DNA of 64,000 nucleotides from an uncultured Clostridia bacterium. Its GTDB lineage: Bacteria; Bacillota; Clostridia; Christensenellales; Borkfalkiaceae. Below, in pieces: positions 47,524-56,324 of this stretch. The notes beneath the pieces are model-generated. The model did no database searches and was not told the DNA's origin. It saw nothing but the letters and a program-made list of their open reading frames with translations. Within the stretch, counting starts at the first letter, position 1; every line of letters starts with the position of its first letter. The DNA is taken from positions 1-64,000 of the forward strand of contig CANRIK010000002.1 of NCBI GenBank assembly GCA_947630705.1, read 5' to 3'. The translations under genes and the position numbers were made by a program.

Positions 47524-49982
47524 TGAACGTACTCGATTTGTTCTGCGGTTGCGGCGGTCTTTCTTACGGATTCGAGAAAGCCGGATTTGATATCGTCTTG
47601 GGAATAGACAACGATAAAAAAGCTCTTGAAACGTTCGCTTTTAACCATAATAACGCAAAAACGCTGTGCGGAGATCTCACGCAGATTACCGCCGACGATA
47701 TTCGTAAAATTATCGGCGATACCAAAATAGACGTTATAATCGGCGGTCCGCCCTGTCAGGGAATGTCGCTTTCGGGACCGAGAAAATTCGACGACCCTCG
47801 CAACAGCCTCTACCTCTCTTACATTCGTTTGGTAAATGAAATAAGTCCGGAAGCCGTTGTCTTGGAGAACGTTCCCGGGCTCGCCTCTCTGTTCGACGGT
47901 CAAATTGAAGAAAACTTGTTAAAGCGGCTGTCCGATCTGGGTTATACAGTTACAAAAAAAATTCTTTGCGCGGCAGACTACGGCGTTCCGCAGAGCAGAC
48001 GGAGAATAATTTTTGTAGGAATGCGCGACAAGGAATATGTCTTCCCGAAAAGCAGTAATGTAAAAGTGACATGCAAGGACGCTCTTTCGGATCTGCCTCC
48101 CCTCGAAGACACTTTGGGCGACAGCGTACAGAGCTACGCTCTGCCGCCGCAGAACGAGTATCAGAAATTGATGCGAAAGAACTCTTGCGTCGTCAAAAAC
48201 CACATAGCCGCCGTTCATTCCGAAAAAGTACGCAAAATTATTTCCCTTGTTCCGGACGGAGGAAATTACAAGGATCTGCCCGAACCCTATAAATCAAGCA
48301 GAAATTTTCATATAGCATGGACAAGGTTCAACAGCGAAAAACCCGCGCCCACGATAGATACGGGGCACAGGCACCACTTCCACTATAAATACAACAGAGT
48401 TCCCACGGTAAGGGAATGTGCGCGGCTTCAATCCTTTCCTGACGACTTTATATTTTTCGGAAACAAGACGGAGCAATTCAGACAGGTAGGCAATGCCGTG
48501 CCTCCGCTTTTGGCGCAAGCCGTAGCGGAAAATCTGAAAGAGCGGATGAATCAAAATATCGGAGAAGAAAAAATGTATAAAGTTCCCGACGAATATTACT
48601 TCCGGATCCATCACGTACGCCCGAGGTTCAAAACCGATATCGAAAACGTTCTGCTGTATATGGCTTCGGAAATATCCAAATTAAAGGAACTGCCGGAGTA
48701 TGAATTCGCGGCGGCATTGAACGGCGCGATAAAACGTTACCCGGGGAATACCGTCAAAACTTTAAAGACAATAAATAATTGGCGCACGGAGATTTCCGCT
48801 CTTTTCGGCTTTCTTATCACCGAAAACGGCTATACGCGCCCCGGGCGCAGAGCGCTCGAACTTGCCGAAAAAGAAGATCTCGTGGAGGCGTTCAAAGTAT
48901 TTTTATATTCATTTCAATATCCCGGAGCGCACATTAAACCGCAGGAAGTCGCAAAACAGATACAAAAAGGCGTACGCTTCAAGCCGGCTCAATACATTCT
49001 GCGCGTATACGGCGCGGCGGAAAAACTCGAAGGCCGCCGCATAGGGCTTACGAAGGGCGAAATCTGTCACTGTATATTCAACGATTTAAGGTGCACTACC
49101 GGAGCGGAAACTCCGGAAGATACTTGGAAAAGAATAAAACAGAACAGATCAACCGACACGGAATACGACATGAGAGGCGACGTTATCCGCTACGCCGGAG
49201 ACATAATAGATTACATGGAAACAGCCAATCTTCTTGTCTCGCATGACAGCCGAGTATACTATACCAACACTCTCGAAAATCAAATAATCATGAAGTTCGT
49301 CAATTCGAAGGAATGGTTCGGCGGTTACGATAAAATGATAGAAAACGGATACGGAAGCATAAAGGATATAGAGGCTCTCGCGCCCGAATGGTATCGCTTC
49401 GTGAACAGACAGATATCCTATACCGATTTCGCCACTGACATACTCGCTTTTATCTCTTCGGATTCACGGGAATATGAAGCTCTGCAAGCCAACCGAGAAC
49501 AGACTTTTGCCGACATTCTGGACGGAGACGGGATAAAAACCAAGGATATCGGCGATATGGGCGAAAGTCTCGTACATACTCACGAATGTCAACGCATAAA
49601 GTCGGGAGGCCGACCGGACCTCGTTCACCTCATAAAGAGAATACCCACGAGTTTGGCGGCCGGATACGATATACAGTCTGTTGAACTCGACGGAAAAAAG
49701 AGATATATCGAAGTTAAAACGACCATAAGCTCGAAACCCCTGCATTTCAACAAACTGCATATGACTCCGAACGAGTGGAATACCGCGAGCAGTATTAAAG
49801 ACAGATATTTTATTTACCGTCTGTTCATAAGCAAGAACGATAAAAAACTTTTCATTATTCAGGATCCCGTCGGACTGTACAAAGACGACAAAATAGAAAT
49901 GATTCCGAAAGACGGAGCGGAAATAGCTTTCGACACCGATAAGGCCGGAATTTTCGAGGATTTACTTTCATGGACAAATTAA
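47523..49982 (+). CDS. C5-cytosine DNA methyltransferase fused to a putative restriction nuclease domain
   Basis: 819 residues from ATG 47523 (AGGAGATAA upstream). About 1-335 is a complete C5-MTase: D-L-F-C-G-C-G-G (I), G-G-P-P-C-Q-G-M-S (IV, catalytic Cys), L-E-N-V-P-G-L (VI), Q-S-R-R-R (VIII), R-E-C-A-R-L-Q-S-F-P (IX), Q-V-G-N-A-V-P-P (X). After a linker, a helical region (about 345-700) leads to a C-terminal DUF3883-like PD-(D/E)xK-type domain: G-Y-D-I-Q-S-V-E-L, K-R-Y-I-E-V-K-T-T (E-x-K), then P-N-E-W. So one chain could methylate and cut. A longer frame back to 47382 overlaps the HTH gene and lacks a ribosome site. Confidence 0.82.
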   Translation: MNVLDLFCGCGGLSYGFEKAGFDIVLGIDNDKKALETFAFNHNNAKTLCGDLTQITADDIRKIIGDTKIDVIIGGPPCQGMSLSGPRKFDDPRNSLYLSYIRLVNEISPEAVVLENVPGLASLFDGQIEENLLKRLSDLGYTVTKKILCAADYGVPQSRRRIIFVGMRDKEYVFPKSSNVKVTCKDALSDLPPLEDTLGDSVQSYALPPQNEYQKLMRKNSCVVKNHIAAVHSEKVRKIISLVPDGGNYKDLPEPYKSSRNFHIAWTRFNSEKPAPTIDTGHRHHFHYKYNRVPTVRECARLQSFPDDFIFFGNKTEQFRQVGNAVPPLLAQAVAENLKERMNQNIGEEKMYKVPDEYYFRIHHVRPRFKTDIENVLLYMASEISKLKELPEYEFAAALNGAIKRYPGNTVKTLKTINNWRTEISALFGFLITENGYTRPGRRALELAEKEDLVEAFKVFLYSFQYPGAHIKPQEVAKQIQKGVRFKPAQYILRVYGAAEKLEGRRIGLTKGEICHCIFNDLRCTTGAETPEDTWKRIKQNRSTDTEYDMRGDVIRYAGDIIDYMETANLLVSHDSRVYYTNTLENQIIMKFVNSKEWFGGYDKMIENGYGSIKDIEALAPEWYRFVNRQISYTDFATDILAFISSDSREYEALQANREQTFADILDGDGIKTKDIGDMGESLVHTHECQRIKSGGRPDLVHLIKRIPTSLAAGYDIQSVELDGKKRYIEVKTTISSKPLHFNKLHMTPNEWNTASSIKDRYFIYRLFISKNDKKLFIIQDPVGLYKDDKIEMIPKDGAEIAFDTDKAGIFEDLLSWTN

Positions 49983-50983
49983 AAACCGTATCGCTTTTCT
50001 GCGGTTGCGGCGGTACCGAAACGGGACTATTGGGCGGTTTCGATTTCTTGGGAAAGAAATACGCTCCCAATCCCTTCGAACTGGTTTATGCAAACGATAT
50101 AGATAAACGCGCATGCGACATTTTCAGTAACAATTTCACTATCAAACCCGACAACAGAGATATTCGTCAAGTGAGTATTTCGGATATACCCGACGCAGAC
50201 ATAATAACGGGCGGATTCCCGTGCCAATCATTTTCAATAGTGGCGCAGAACCCGAAGAGATTGGGAGTTAAGGACGAGCGCGGAATGCTCTTTTTCGAAA
50301 TGTGCCGAATTCTGCGCGCCAAAAATCCCAAATGCTTTATCGCCGAGAACGTAAAAGGCCTGCTCTCCGCCAACGGAAAACAGGCGTTCCCTCTGATTAT
50401 GGAAGAATTCGAAAACTGCGGCTATAATGTAACCAGCACGACTTTGAATGCCGCAGACTTCGGCGTCCCTCAAAAGAGAGAGAGAGTCATACTCGTCGGG
50501 ATCCGCAACGATTTGAACAAGAAATTTGATTTCAAAGGCGTCGTTCCCGTCTGTCAACCCGTCCCTCTCTCCGCCGTATTGGACAATAACGTGGACGAGA
50601 AATATTATTTTTCACAGCACGCGGTGGAAGGAATGATTCGCAACAGGGAGCTGATGAACAAGGGCAGAGCGCAGGACATTTCCAAGCCGTGCAATACCGT
50701 AGGCGCGCATCTTGCAAAAGTATCTTTGAACAGCACCGACCCCGTTCTTCAAGTGGACGGAAGATACAGAAGATTTACTCCGCGCGAAGTGGCGAGGATA
50801 CAGTCCTTCCCCGATACGTTCCGGCTTACGGGAACGGAGAGCGCACAGTACCGAGCGCTGGGCAACGCCATTCCGCCCGTCATGATGTGGCACATAGCCG
50901 AAGCGGTCGCCGATCTTATTGCCGAAAAACAAACTGCCGAAAAAGACGGATTGGTCGCGCCTTCGCCCGAATCGGCACGGTAA
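49970..50983 (+). CDS. C5-cytosine DNA methyltransferase (second of the locus)
   Basis: 337 residues, all motifs present: V-S-L-F-C-G-C-G-G (I), G-G-F-P-C-Q-S-F-S (IV), A-E-N-V-K-G-L (VI), Q-K-R-E-R (VIII), R-E-V-A-R-I-Q-S-F-P (IX), A-L-G-N-A-I-P-P (X). It overlaps the upstream fusion gene by 13 bp, so both are made together. Two C5 methyltransferases in one locus usually mean an asymmetric recognition site with each strand needing its own enzyme; the recognition sequence cannot be read. Confidence 0.92.
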   Translation: MDKLKTVSLFCGCGGTETGLLGGFDFLGKKYAPNPFELVYANDIDKRACDIFSNNFTIKPDNRDIRQVSISDIPDADIITGGFPCQSFSIVAQNPKRLGVKDERGMLFFEMCRILRAKNPKCFIAENVKGLLSANGKQAFPLIMEEFENCGYNVTSTTLNAADFGVPQKRERVILVGIRNDLNKKFDFKGVVPVCQPVPLSAVLDNNVDEKYYFSQHAVEGMIRNRELMNKGRAQDISKPCNTVGAHLAKVSLNSTDPVLQVDGRYRRFTPREVARIQSFPDTFRLTGTESAQYRALGNAIPPVMMWHIAEAVADLIAEKQTAEKDGLVAPSPESAR

Positions 50984-51030
50984 GCCGACGGATCCCAAAA
51001 CAACCGGATAAAAATTCTACTTAAAAGAAA

Positions 51031-51058
51031 AAGCGGCGGAAATCCGCCGCTTTTTTTA
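51031..51058. terminator. Terminator between the RM locus and the CDF gene
   Basis: Stem AAAGCGGCGG/CCGCCGCTTT with AAAT loop, T-run on plus and A-run (T on minus) on the other side; bidirectional for convergent genes. Confidence 0.8.
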
Positions 51059-52165
51059 CTCCCTTTCAACCGTTACGGAAAGGGTATATTCATCGGGTAA
51101 ACTCAATATATCTTTGATTTTCTCCCTGATTTCGGCATCGGTCAGCTTGCTCGAATACGGAGCCGCGACATCGAAAACCAACTTCTTTTTCGCTCCGCGG
51201 ACAAGACGGAAATCGTGGACGTTCAACCCGACGTTTTCGGAGGCAAGCGCCTCCTTTACCCGTTTTTCGAGTTCGAGCGCCTCGCTGTCGGAGAGATCTA
51301 CCGGATCGAGGTGAATAGTGAGATTTACTCCGAATTTATCGTAGACTCCGTGCTCCATACCGTCGAGAACGGAATGGGCTTCCAGAGGCGGTATCCTACT
51401 GTCCATTTCCACATGCGCCGTCGCGTAATACATGCCTCTGCCGTAGTTCAAAACGCGCAAATCGTGCACTCCGCGGACATTTTCGCCGGCGGTGAGGAAA
51501 TCGCGCACTCCCTTTACGAGTTTTTCGTCGGGCGCCTGCCCCAAAAGTTCGGATATTGCCTTTTTGAGCACGGCTATGCCCTGCCACAGAATGAACAGCG
51601 CAACGAGTATACCCACATATCCGTCTGCCGGCACGGAGCCGTAATCGGCGATAAGCAATCCGACTATTACGGCGGCGGTTGCGGCACAGTCGCAGAAGCT
51701 GTCAACAGCGGCCGCGCGCAGAGTTTCCGACTGTAATTTTCGGGATACGACCAAAAGATAAGTTCCCAACCCCACTTTTACGGCAATGGACAGAGCGGAA
51801 ATAATATAGGCGGCAAGGTTACCGGAAGGCATTTCGCCCGTCACCGCTTTTTCAACGGAGCCTCGCAAAAGCTCGGCGGCGAGAAACAGTATTATAAACC
51901 CTATGATCATCGACGCAACATATTCCGCTCGGCGATGACCGTAGGGGTGCTCTTTATCCGCCGGCTTCTCCGCCACTTGGAACGAGGCGAGAGAAACCAC
52001 TCCGCTTCCGCAGTCGCTGAGGTTATTGAAACCGTCAACGGTGAGCGAAATCAGACCGAATACGAGACCGGCGGCGATTTTCGCCGCCGCAAGCGCTATA
52101 TTCGCAATCATACATACCGCGCTGGAAATTATTCCGGTCTTTGCGCGGCTCGAAACCTTTACCAT
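51056..52165 (-). CDS. Cation diffusion facilitator (CDF) transporter
   Basis: 369 residues with six TM segments in the N-terminal two-thirds: D-G-F-N-N-L-S-D (metal-binding Asp pair, about 44-51), H-P-Y-G-H-R-R (about 74-80) and D-S-F-C-D-C-A-A-T (second metal site, about 154). A cytoplasmic ferredoxin-like domain follows (V-R-G-V-H-D-L-R, then H-V-E-M-D and H-L-D-P-V). It exports Zn, Mn, Fe or similar. No SD: the -10 TATAAT ends 6 nt before ATG, so leaderless. Confidence 0.93.
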   Translation of the reverse strand: MVKVSSRAKTGIISSAVCMIANIALAAAKIAAGLVFGLISLTVDGFNNLSDCGSGVVSLASFQVAEKPADKEHPYGHRRAEYVASMIIGFIILFLAAELLRGSVEKAVTGEMPSGNLAAYIISALSIAVKVGLGTYLLVVSRKLQSETLRAAAVDSFCDCAATAAVIVGLLIADYGSVPADGYVGILVALFILWQGIAVLKKAISELLGQAPDEKLVKGVRDFLTAGENVRGVHDLRVLNYGRGMYYATAHVEMDSRIPPLEAHSVLDGMEHGVYDKFGVNLTIHLDPVDLSDSEALELEKRVKEALASENVGLNVHDFRLVRGAKKKLVFDVAAPYSSKLTDAEIREKIKDILSLPDEYTLSVTVERE

Positions 52166-52171
52166 ATTGCT

Positions 52172-52200
52172 ATTATACGTTTTAACGGGAAAAAAGTCAA
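52172..52200 (-). promoter_or_regulatory. Leaderless promoter of the CDF gene
   Basis: Minus strand: -35 TTGACT (52195-52200), 17-bp spacer, -10 TATAAT (52172-52177); AGCAAT then ATG. Confidence 0.75.
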
Positions 52201-52225
52201 TATGAGTGCGTAATTTTGAAAACGC

Positions 52226-52254
52226 TTGAAAATCGGGACATTATGTGATAAAAT
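52226..52254 (+). promoter_or_regulatory. Promoter of the NUDIX-YraN gene
   Basis: -35 TTGAAA (52226-52231), 17-bp spacer, -10 TAAAAT (52249-52254), divergent from the CDF promoter 26 bp away. Confidence 0.6.
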
Positions 52255-52371
52255 CGATTTCGGACGGAAACAGAAGAAAATGCGGCGCAACTTCGGCGCA
52301 GACAATATGCCGAAGCTACGAGCCGCTGAACCGACAAGTACGCATGCCGTCAAGACGCGTTGGAAGCAATA

Positions 52372-53091
52372 ATGGAAGTAGTCGCAGCATTGATTTACAA
52401 CTCCGAAAACAAATTTTTGATCTGCCAGAGGCCGGCAAACAAGGCCAGAGGGCTGATGTGGGAATTTGCCGGCGGAAAGACGGAGCCCGACGAGACTCCG
52501 ACGGAAGCTCTTAAAAGAGAATGTCGGGAAGAGCTGGGTATAGAAATACAAGTAAAGGAAAAATTCGCCGAGGTAAAGTACAGATATCCTGACGTCTCGA
52601 TACACCTTACGGTATTTTCGGCGGAAATTACAGAGGGCGAGCCGATTTTAAAGGAACACGCCGCAATGAAATGGATATATCCCGACGAAATCAGATATTA
52701 CGATTTCTGTCCGGCAGACGTTCGGATCCTCAAAAAGATATGCCGTTCGGACAGAGGCAGGAAAAACAAAAAACTCGGCGTAAAAGGCGAAAAACTCGCG
52801 GCGAAATATCTTGCAAGGCATGGCTATAAAATTGTGGCGAAGAACTACAAAACTCCCTTCTGCGAAGTGGATATAATCGCAAAACGCGGAGACGTGTTGA
52901 GTTTTTGCGAAGTAAAAACGAGGCTTTCAGATGCGTACGGCAGTCCCTCCGAAGCGGTCAACCGCAAAAAACAAACGCAGTACTTGCAGGCGGCAAAATT
53001 CTTCGACGGCGGAGATTTGACTGTAAGATTCGACATAATAGAGGTTTACAAGGGGGAAATAAATCATATAGAAAACGCCTTCGGCGCATAG
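52372..53091 (+). CDS. NUDIX hydrolase fused to a YraN/UPF0102 domain
   Basis: 239 residues from ATG 52372 (weak GGA upstream; a TTG four codons earlier is the alternative). About 1-125 is a MutT-type NUDIX domain with the box G-G-K-T-E-P-D-E-T...R-E-C-R-E-E-L-G, which sanitises oxidised nucleotides or similar diphosphates. About 130-239 is YraN: L-G-V-K-G-E-K-L-A-A-K-Y-L, E-V-D-I-I-A, F-C-E-V-K-T-R, a PD-(D/E)xK-like nuclease fold of unclear role near DNA repair and transformation. The two are normally separate genes; no frameshift is visible between them. Confidence 0.85.
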   Translation: MEVVAALIYNSENKFLICQRPANKARGLMWEFAGGKTEPDETPTEALKRECREELGIEIQVKEKFAEVKYRYPDVSIHLTVFSAEITEGEPILKEHAAMKWIYPDEIRYYDFCPADVRILKKICRSDRGRKNKKLGVKGEKLAAKYLARHGYKIVAKNYKTPFCEVDIIAKRGDVLSFCEVKTRLSDAYGSPSEAVNRKKQTQYLQAAKFFDGGDLTVRFDIIEVYKGEINHIENAFGA

Positions 53092-53112
53092 AGCGCCGAA
53101 GGCGTAATTTTT
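53079..53112 (+). terminator. Terminator overlapping the end of the NUDIX-YraN gene
   Basis: Stem CGCCTTCGGCG/CGCCGAAGGCG (53079-53089 with 53095-53105), stop codon in the loop, followed by TAATTTTTAT. 53113-53239 holds no gene. Confidence 0.75.
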
Positions 53113-53239
53113 ATATACAATTTTTATATTCTTTATCTCTTAATATATTCCTTTAATTCTTTGCTATCACGACTCCGCAAAGGACAAATGTAATCTTATA
53201 TCCCTTTGATGCCTTTATTTTCCCGTCGCGCAAAGGGTC

Positions 53240-54547
53240 TCACGCAAAGAGCAGAGAAACGTACAGTCCGCCGAGCGCCGCAAAAAGCGAGGGTATAGCC
53301 ACCGCGACGCCGAGTTTGAGAAAATCCACATAGCCGAACTTTATGTCGTGGTGATTGAGAATATTTCCGAACATTATTCCGGCAAGAGCTCCCACAGGCG
53401 TCAGAAACGCGCCGAGATTGGAGCCTATTACGGTGGCAAGAACCGCCGGAAGCCCCACTCCCTCCGCCTCCGCGATGATTGAAGAAAAGAGCACGCTCAT
53501 GGGGATATTGTTTATCACGTTCGCGGCAAAGAACGACGCCGCGCCGTAAACCAAGACCTGAAAGTCCGAACCGAGGAAATTGCCTATGATTCCCGTAACT
53601 CCCTTCTGTTCGAGAATGACTATCAGAACGAACATGGATAAAATGAAGGGCACGAGAGGATATGGAGCGCGCTTTACACAGCCCAAAAGCTCTACGGGCT
53701 TCTTTTTTCTTATGAGCGCGGTCAAGCCGGATATTATAAAGAGACTCGCGACCGCAGAGACGGAAACCAGCCACATCTCTATGCCTATATACGAGCCTAT
53801 TGCAAGCAGAACCGTGCAGACGGCAAGATGCGCCACTCCCACCCAAAGCTGAAATTTATCCTCTATATGTACTTCCTCCGCCGCGCCGCCGAGAGGCGCG
53901 GCAAGTTTTTTGCGGAAAATGAGAAACAGACACATAAAGGAGACTATTCCGGCAAAAACCGTGGGGATTATGCTCAATTTCAGATAGCTCAAAAAGTCGA
54001 GACCGTACGCTGTGGCGAGGTAGATATTAGTGGGGTTGCCGATAATCAGCGCCATGCTCCACGTGTTGGCGGCGACAAACTCCGCCGCAAGATAGGGCAC
54101 GGGATTTATGTCGGCGTGCTTTGCAAAGTAACAGATGAAGGGCGTGAACGAGAGAATTATTACGTCGTTGGACGTGAATACCGTTAAAACGGAGACGGTG
54201 ACGTAGAGATATACGAAAAGTTTTTTCTGACCCGAACGGGCGCGGCGGAGCGCCACGCTCGCAAGATAGCGGAAAAATCCGAGTTCGTCCAAAAAAACAG
54301 AGAGCACCGTCATCGACAGAAACAGCGCGAGAATTTTTAACGGGTTCACGGCGGTATCCGCCACCAGCGCACCGCCGAGAGCGGCGAAATCCGGCGACGC
54401 GAACGCAAGAGCCAACGCCGCGCCTATGAGCGTTATCACCCAATAAGATGAGATTTTTACCTTTCCTATTTTTATGTGCGGAAAGAAGAGCACGCCGACT
54501 ATCATGAGTATGCAGGTTGCGGCGGCAATGCAAATTATAGTAATCAT
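53240..54547 (-). CDS. ArsB/NhaD-type (SLC13-like) anion or Na+/H+ permease
   Basis: 435 residues, about 11 TM segments. F-T-S-N-D-V-I-I-L-S-F-T-P (about 125) and N-I-P-M-S-V-L-F-S with G-S-N-L-G-A-F-L-T-P-V-G-A (about 345-385) are the paired hairpin signatures of the ion-transporter superfamily that includes ArsB, NhaD and SLC13. Substrate cannot be decided; no ars operon genes surround it. No clear SD before ATG 54547. Single-gene unit on the minus strand. Confidence 0.8.
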   Translation of the reverse strand: MITIICIAAATCILMIVGVLFFPHIKIGKVKISSYWVITLIGAALALAFASPDFAALGGALVADTAVNPLKILALFLSMTVLSVFLDELGFFRYLASVALRRARSGQKKLFVYLYVTVSVLTVFTSNDVIILSFTPFICYFAKHADINPVPYLAAEFVAANTWSMALIIGNPTNIYLATAYGLDFLSYLKLSIIPTVFAGIVSFMCLFLIFRKKLAAPLGGAAEEVHIEDKFQLWVGVAHLAVCTVLLAIGSYIGIEMWLVSVSAVASLFIISGLTALIRKKKPVELLGCVKRAPYPLVPFILSMFVLIVILEQKGVTGIIGNFLGSDFQVLVYGAASFFAANVINNIPMSVLFSSIIAEAEGVGLPAVLATVIGSNLGAFLTPVGALAGIMFGNILNHHDIKFGYVDFLKLGVAVAIPSLFAALGGLYVSLLFA

Positions 54548-54706
54548 CGGTATTTATCAGTTTCAAGACGCGCTAATAAGCGGCCGACAGAAATATTCTA
54601 TCACCCTCCTCTATTAAATGCAAGGTTTTTGAGGCGCAAAGGGTCAACGTCCGCCGCTCTTTAACGCCGTCGGCAAAAGCCCCTTTTTGAGCGAGCATTT
54701 ACGCTT

Positions 54707-54910
54707 TCATATGTCGCTCAATCCCAGCAAATAGTCGGCGGAACACCCGAAAAACTTTGCCATGTTCCTTATATAGGTCGCCTTCGGCTCGTTTATCTCT
54801 TGTTCCCAGAAAATGACGGCGCGCTTATCCACCCCCACCGCCTCGGCAAGTTTTTTCTGACTGACTCCGCATGCCTTTCTCAATTCTTTTATTCTCTGTG
54901 CGATTATCAT
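54707..54910 (-). CDS. XRE-family HTH regulator (second module)
   Basis: 67 residues: V-S-Q-K-K-L-A-E-A-V-G-V-D-K-R-A-V-I-F-W (about 15-34), then E-P-K-A-T-Y-I and Y-L-L-G-L-S-D-I. Same family and layout as the regulator at 10667. ATG 54910 lies 12 nt after GGAGGG; a TTG three codons earlier is the alternative. A palindrome GGTGAGA-TTT-CTCA (54958-54970) lies upstream and a related one sits in the promoter spacer of the divergent 55055 gene. Confidence 0.82.
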   Translation of the reverse strand: MIIAQRIKELRKACGVSQKKLAEAVGVDKRAVIFWEQEINEPKATYIRNMAKFFGCSADYLLGLSDI

Positions 54911-54977
54911 GAAATCCAAATTCCCTCCGTTTCTTTCTTAAATCATTAAAAGTATATGAGAAATCTCACCCAAATGC

Positions 54978-55006
54978 TTGACAGGTGAAGTTTTCTCACC
55001 TATAAT
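54978..55006 (+). promoter_or_regulatory. Consensus promoter with operator palindrome in its spacer (second module)
   Basis: -35 TTGACA (54978-54983), 17-bp spacer consisting of GGTGAAG-TTT-TCTCACC, -10 TATAAT (55001-55006). The spacer palindrome (GGTGA/TCACC) fits an XRE dimer, as in the 10605-10633 module. Confidence 0.8.
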
Positions 55007-55054
55007 ATTTGCGGAAGCCGAAAAACGATACATGACTTCAAAGGAGGTTTACAT

Positions 55055-55411
55055 ATGAAGAAAAAGTCAATTCCCGGCGCAGTGCTCGGAATAATCGGAG
55101 CGGTATTTGCCATAATCGGCGGCTTGGGACTTGCGCTCTGCGCGGAGATAGTCTCGGGAGCGTCCGGCGGAGCCGTTGATTATACTTGGGCCGCTTATGT
55201 GCTCGGACTCGGAAGCGGAATAGTCGGGCTCATAGGAGCGATTCTCGATTTCAGCAAGCCTAAAATCGGCGGCGTATTGCAGCTTATCGCGCTTGTCATG
55301 GGCATAGTCGTTTGCGTGTTGATGTATTGGCAATGGGCTATGATAATAGCGTTTATTCTGTTTGCCATCGGCGGCATACTTTCCTTCTGCGTACAGAAAG
55401 AAGTGCCGTAA
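55055..55411 (+). CDS. Small four-TM membrane protein, XRE-controlled
   Basis: 118 residues, four hydrophobic segments (about 8-32, 45-65, 70-90, 92-112), Gly-rich first helix (I-I-G-A-V-F-A-I-I-G-G). DUF4064-like in appearance. AAAGGAGG before ATG. Promoter with operator in the spacer implies repression by the divergent XRE regulator. Stop overlaps the lgt-like start by one base (TAATG). Function unknown. Confidence 0.7.
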   Translation: MKKKSIPGAVLGIIGAVFAIIGGLGLALCAEIVSGASGGAVDYTWAAYVLGLGSGIVGLIGAILDFSKPKIGGVLQLIALVMGIVVCVLMYWQWAMIIAFILFAIGGILSFCVQKEVP

Positions 55412-56175
55412 TGTATCCGGTAATAAGTATAGGTGGGGCGGAAATCCCCACCTTTACCGTTGCGGCGATTGTGGGCGTATGTTCGTTTATCCTTATTGCT
55501 CTTTACAGGATATCCAAACTCGAAAATTCCGCAAAGGAGGCCTTCTACATTCTTCCGAAGCTGTTCATAGCGCTCGGAATCGGATTTGCCGGCGCGATAT
55601 TTTTCGACGCGCTCTTTAAAATCGAGGAAAACGGCGGTCTGAAACTCTCCGGAATGACCTTCTACGGCGGAATAATCACGGGAGCGGCGGTTTTATCCGT
55701 GCTGTTGGCGGTATTCAAAAAGAATACTCGCCTCGGTGCGGAAGAATGGCTCAATCTTTTGACCGTTCCCTTCCTCGTATTCCATTTTTGCGGAAGAATA
55801 GGCTGCTTTCTCGGCGGTTGCTGTTACGGCAAAGAGACGGACGGGATATGGGGTTTGACCTTCCCCGACAATCCGACGGCGAACATTTTCCACCACGGCA
55901 ACAAAGTGTATCCCACGCAACTTTACGAAGCGGCGGCAATAGCCGTCATAGCCCTCTCGATTTCAAAGACAAAACACGCGTTTGCGGCTTACTGCTTCGC
56001 CTATCCCGCCGCGAGATTTTTAATAGAATTTCTGCGCGGAGACGACAGGGGCGGATATCTTTGGATATTCTCTCCGGCACAGGTTATATCCCTTGTCATA
56101 ATAGCTTGCGCCGCAATATTTATCACGGTTAAAGTCATTCGGAAAAACAGAGGCAAAACATCTGAAAAGACGTAA
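55411..56175 (+). CDS. lgt: Prolipoprotein diacylglyceryl transferase family protein
   Basis: 254 residues, seven TM segments. I-P-T-F-T-V at the N-terminus, H-F-C-G-R-I-G-C-F-L-G-G-C-C-Y-G-K (about 126-142; Lgt signature with the essential Arg/Gly-rich segment), and Y-P-T-Q-L-Y-E-A (about 164-171) are family motifs; R-F-L-I-E-F-L-R-G-D-D-R-G follows. Lgt adds diacylglycerol to lipobox Cys. The protein is somewhat short and it is in an XRE-controlled operon, so it may be a specialised paralogue. ATG overlaps the preceding stop (TAATG). Confidence 0.85.
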   Translation: MYPVISIGGAEIPTFTVAAIVGVCSFILIALYRISKLENSAKEAFYILPKLFIALGIGFAGAIFFDALFKIEENGGLKLSGMTFYGGIITGAAVLSVLLAVFKKNTRLGAEEWLNLLTVPFLVFHFCGRIGCFLGGCCYGKETDGIWGLTFPDNPTANIFHHGNKVYPTQLYEAAAIAVIALSISKTKHAFAAYCFAYPAARFLIEFLRGDDRGGYLWIFSPAQVISLVIIACAAIFITVKVIRKNRGKTSEKT

Positions 56176-56179
56176 AAAG

Positions 56180-56215
56180 ACCCGTTGCGAGACAAAACTC
56201 GCCACGGGTTTTCAT
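56180..56215 (+). terminator. Terminator after the lgt-like gene
   Basis: ACCCGT-TGCGAG-N6-CTCGCC-ACGGGT hairpin, followed by TTTTCATTT. Confidence 0.65.
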
Positions 56216-56273
56216 TTGCTTTGAAAATTGAAAAAAGAAGGCTTGAAAACTTTCCGACAGCCATAAAAGTTCG

Positions 56274-56301
56274 TTGACTTATGCACGAGAGGTGATATAA
56301 T
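56274..56301 (+). promoter_or_regulatory. Promoter of the MATE gene
   Basis: -35 TTGACT (56274-56279), 16-bp spacer, -10 TATAAT (56296-56301). Confidence 0.65.
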
Positions 56302-56324
56302 ATATCGGTGCCGAGGATTGGACC

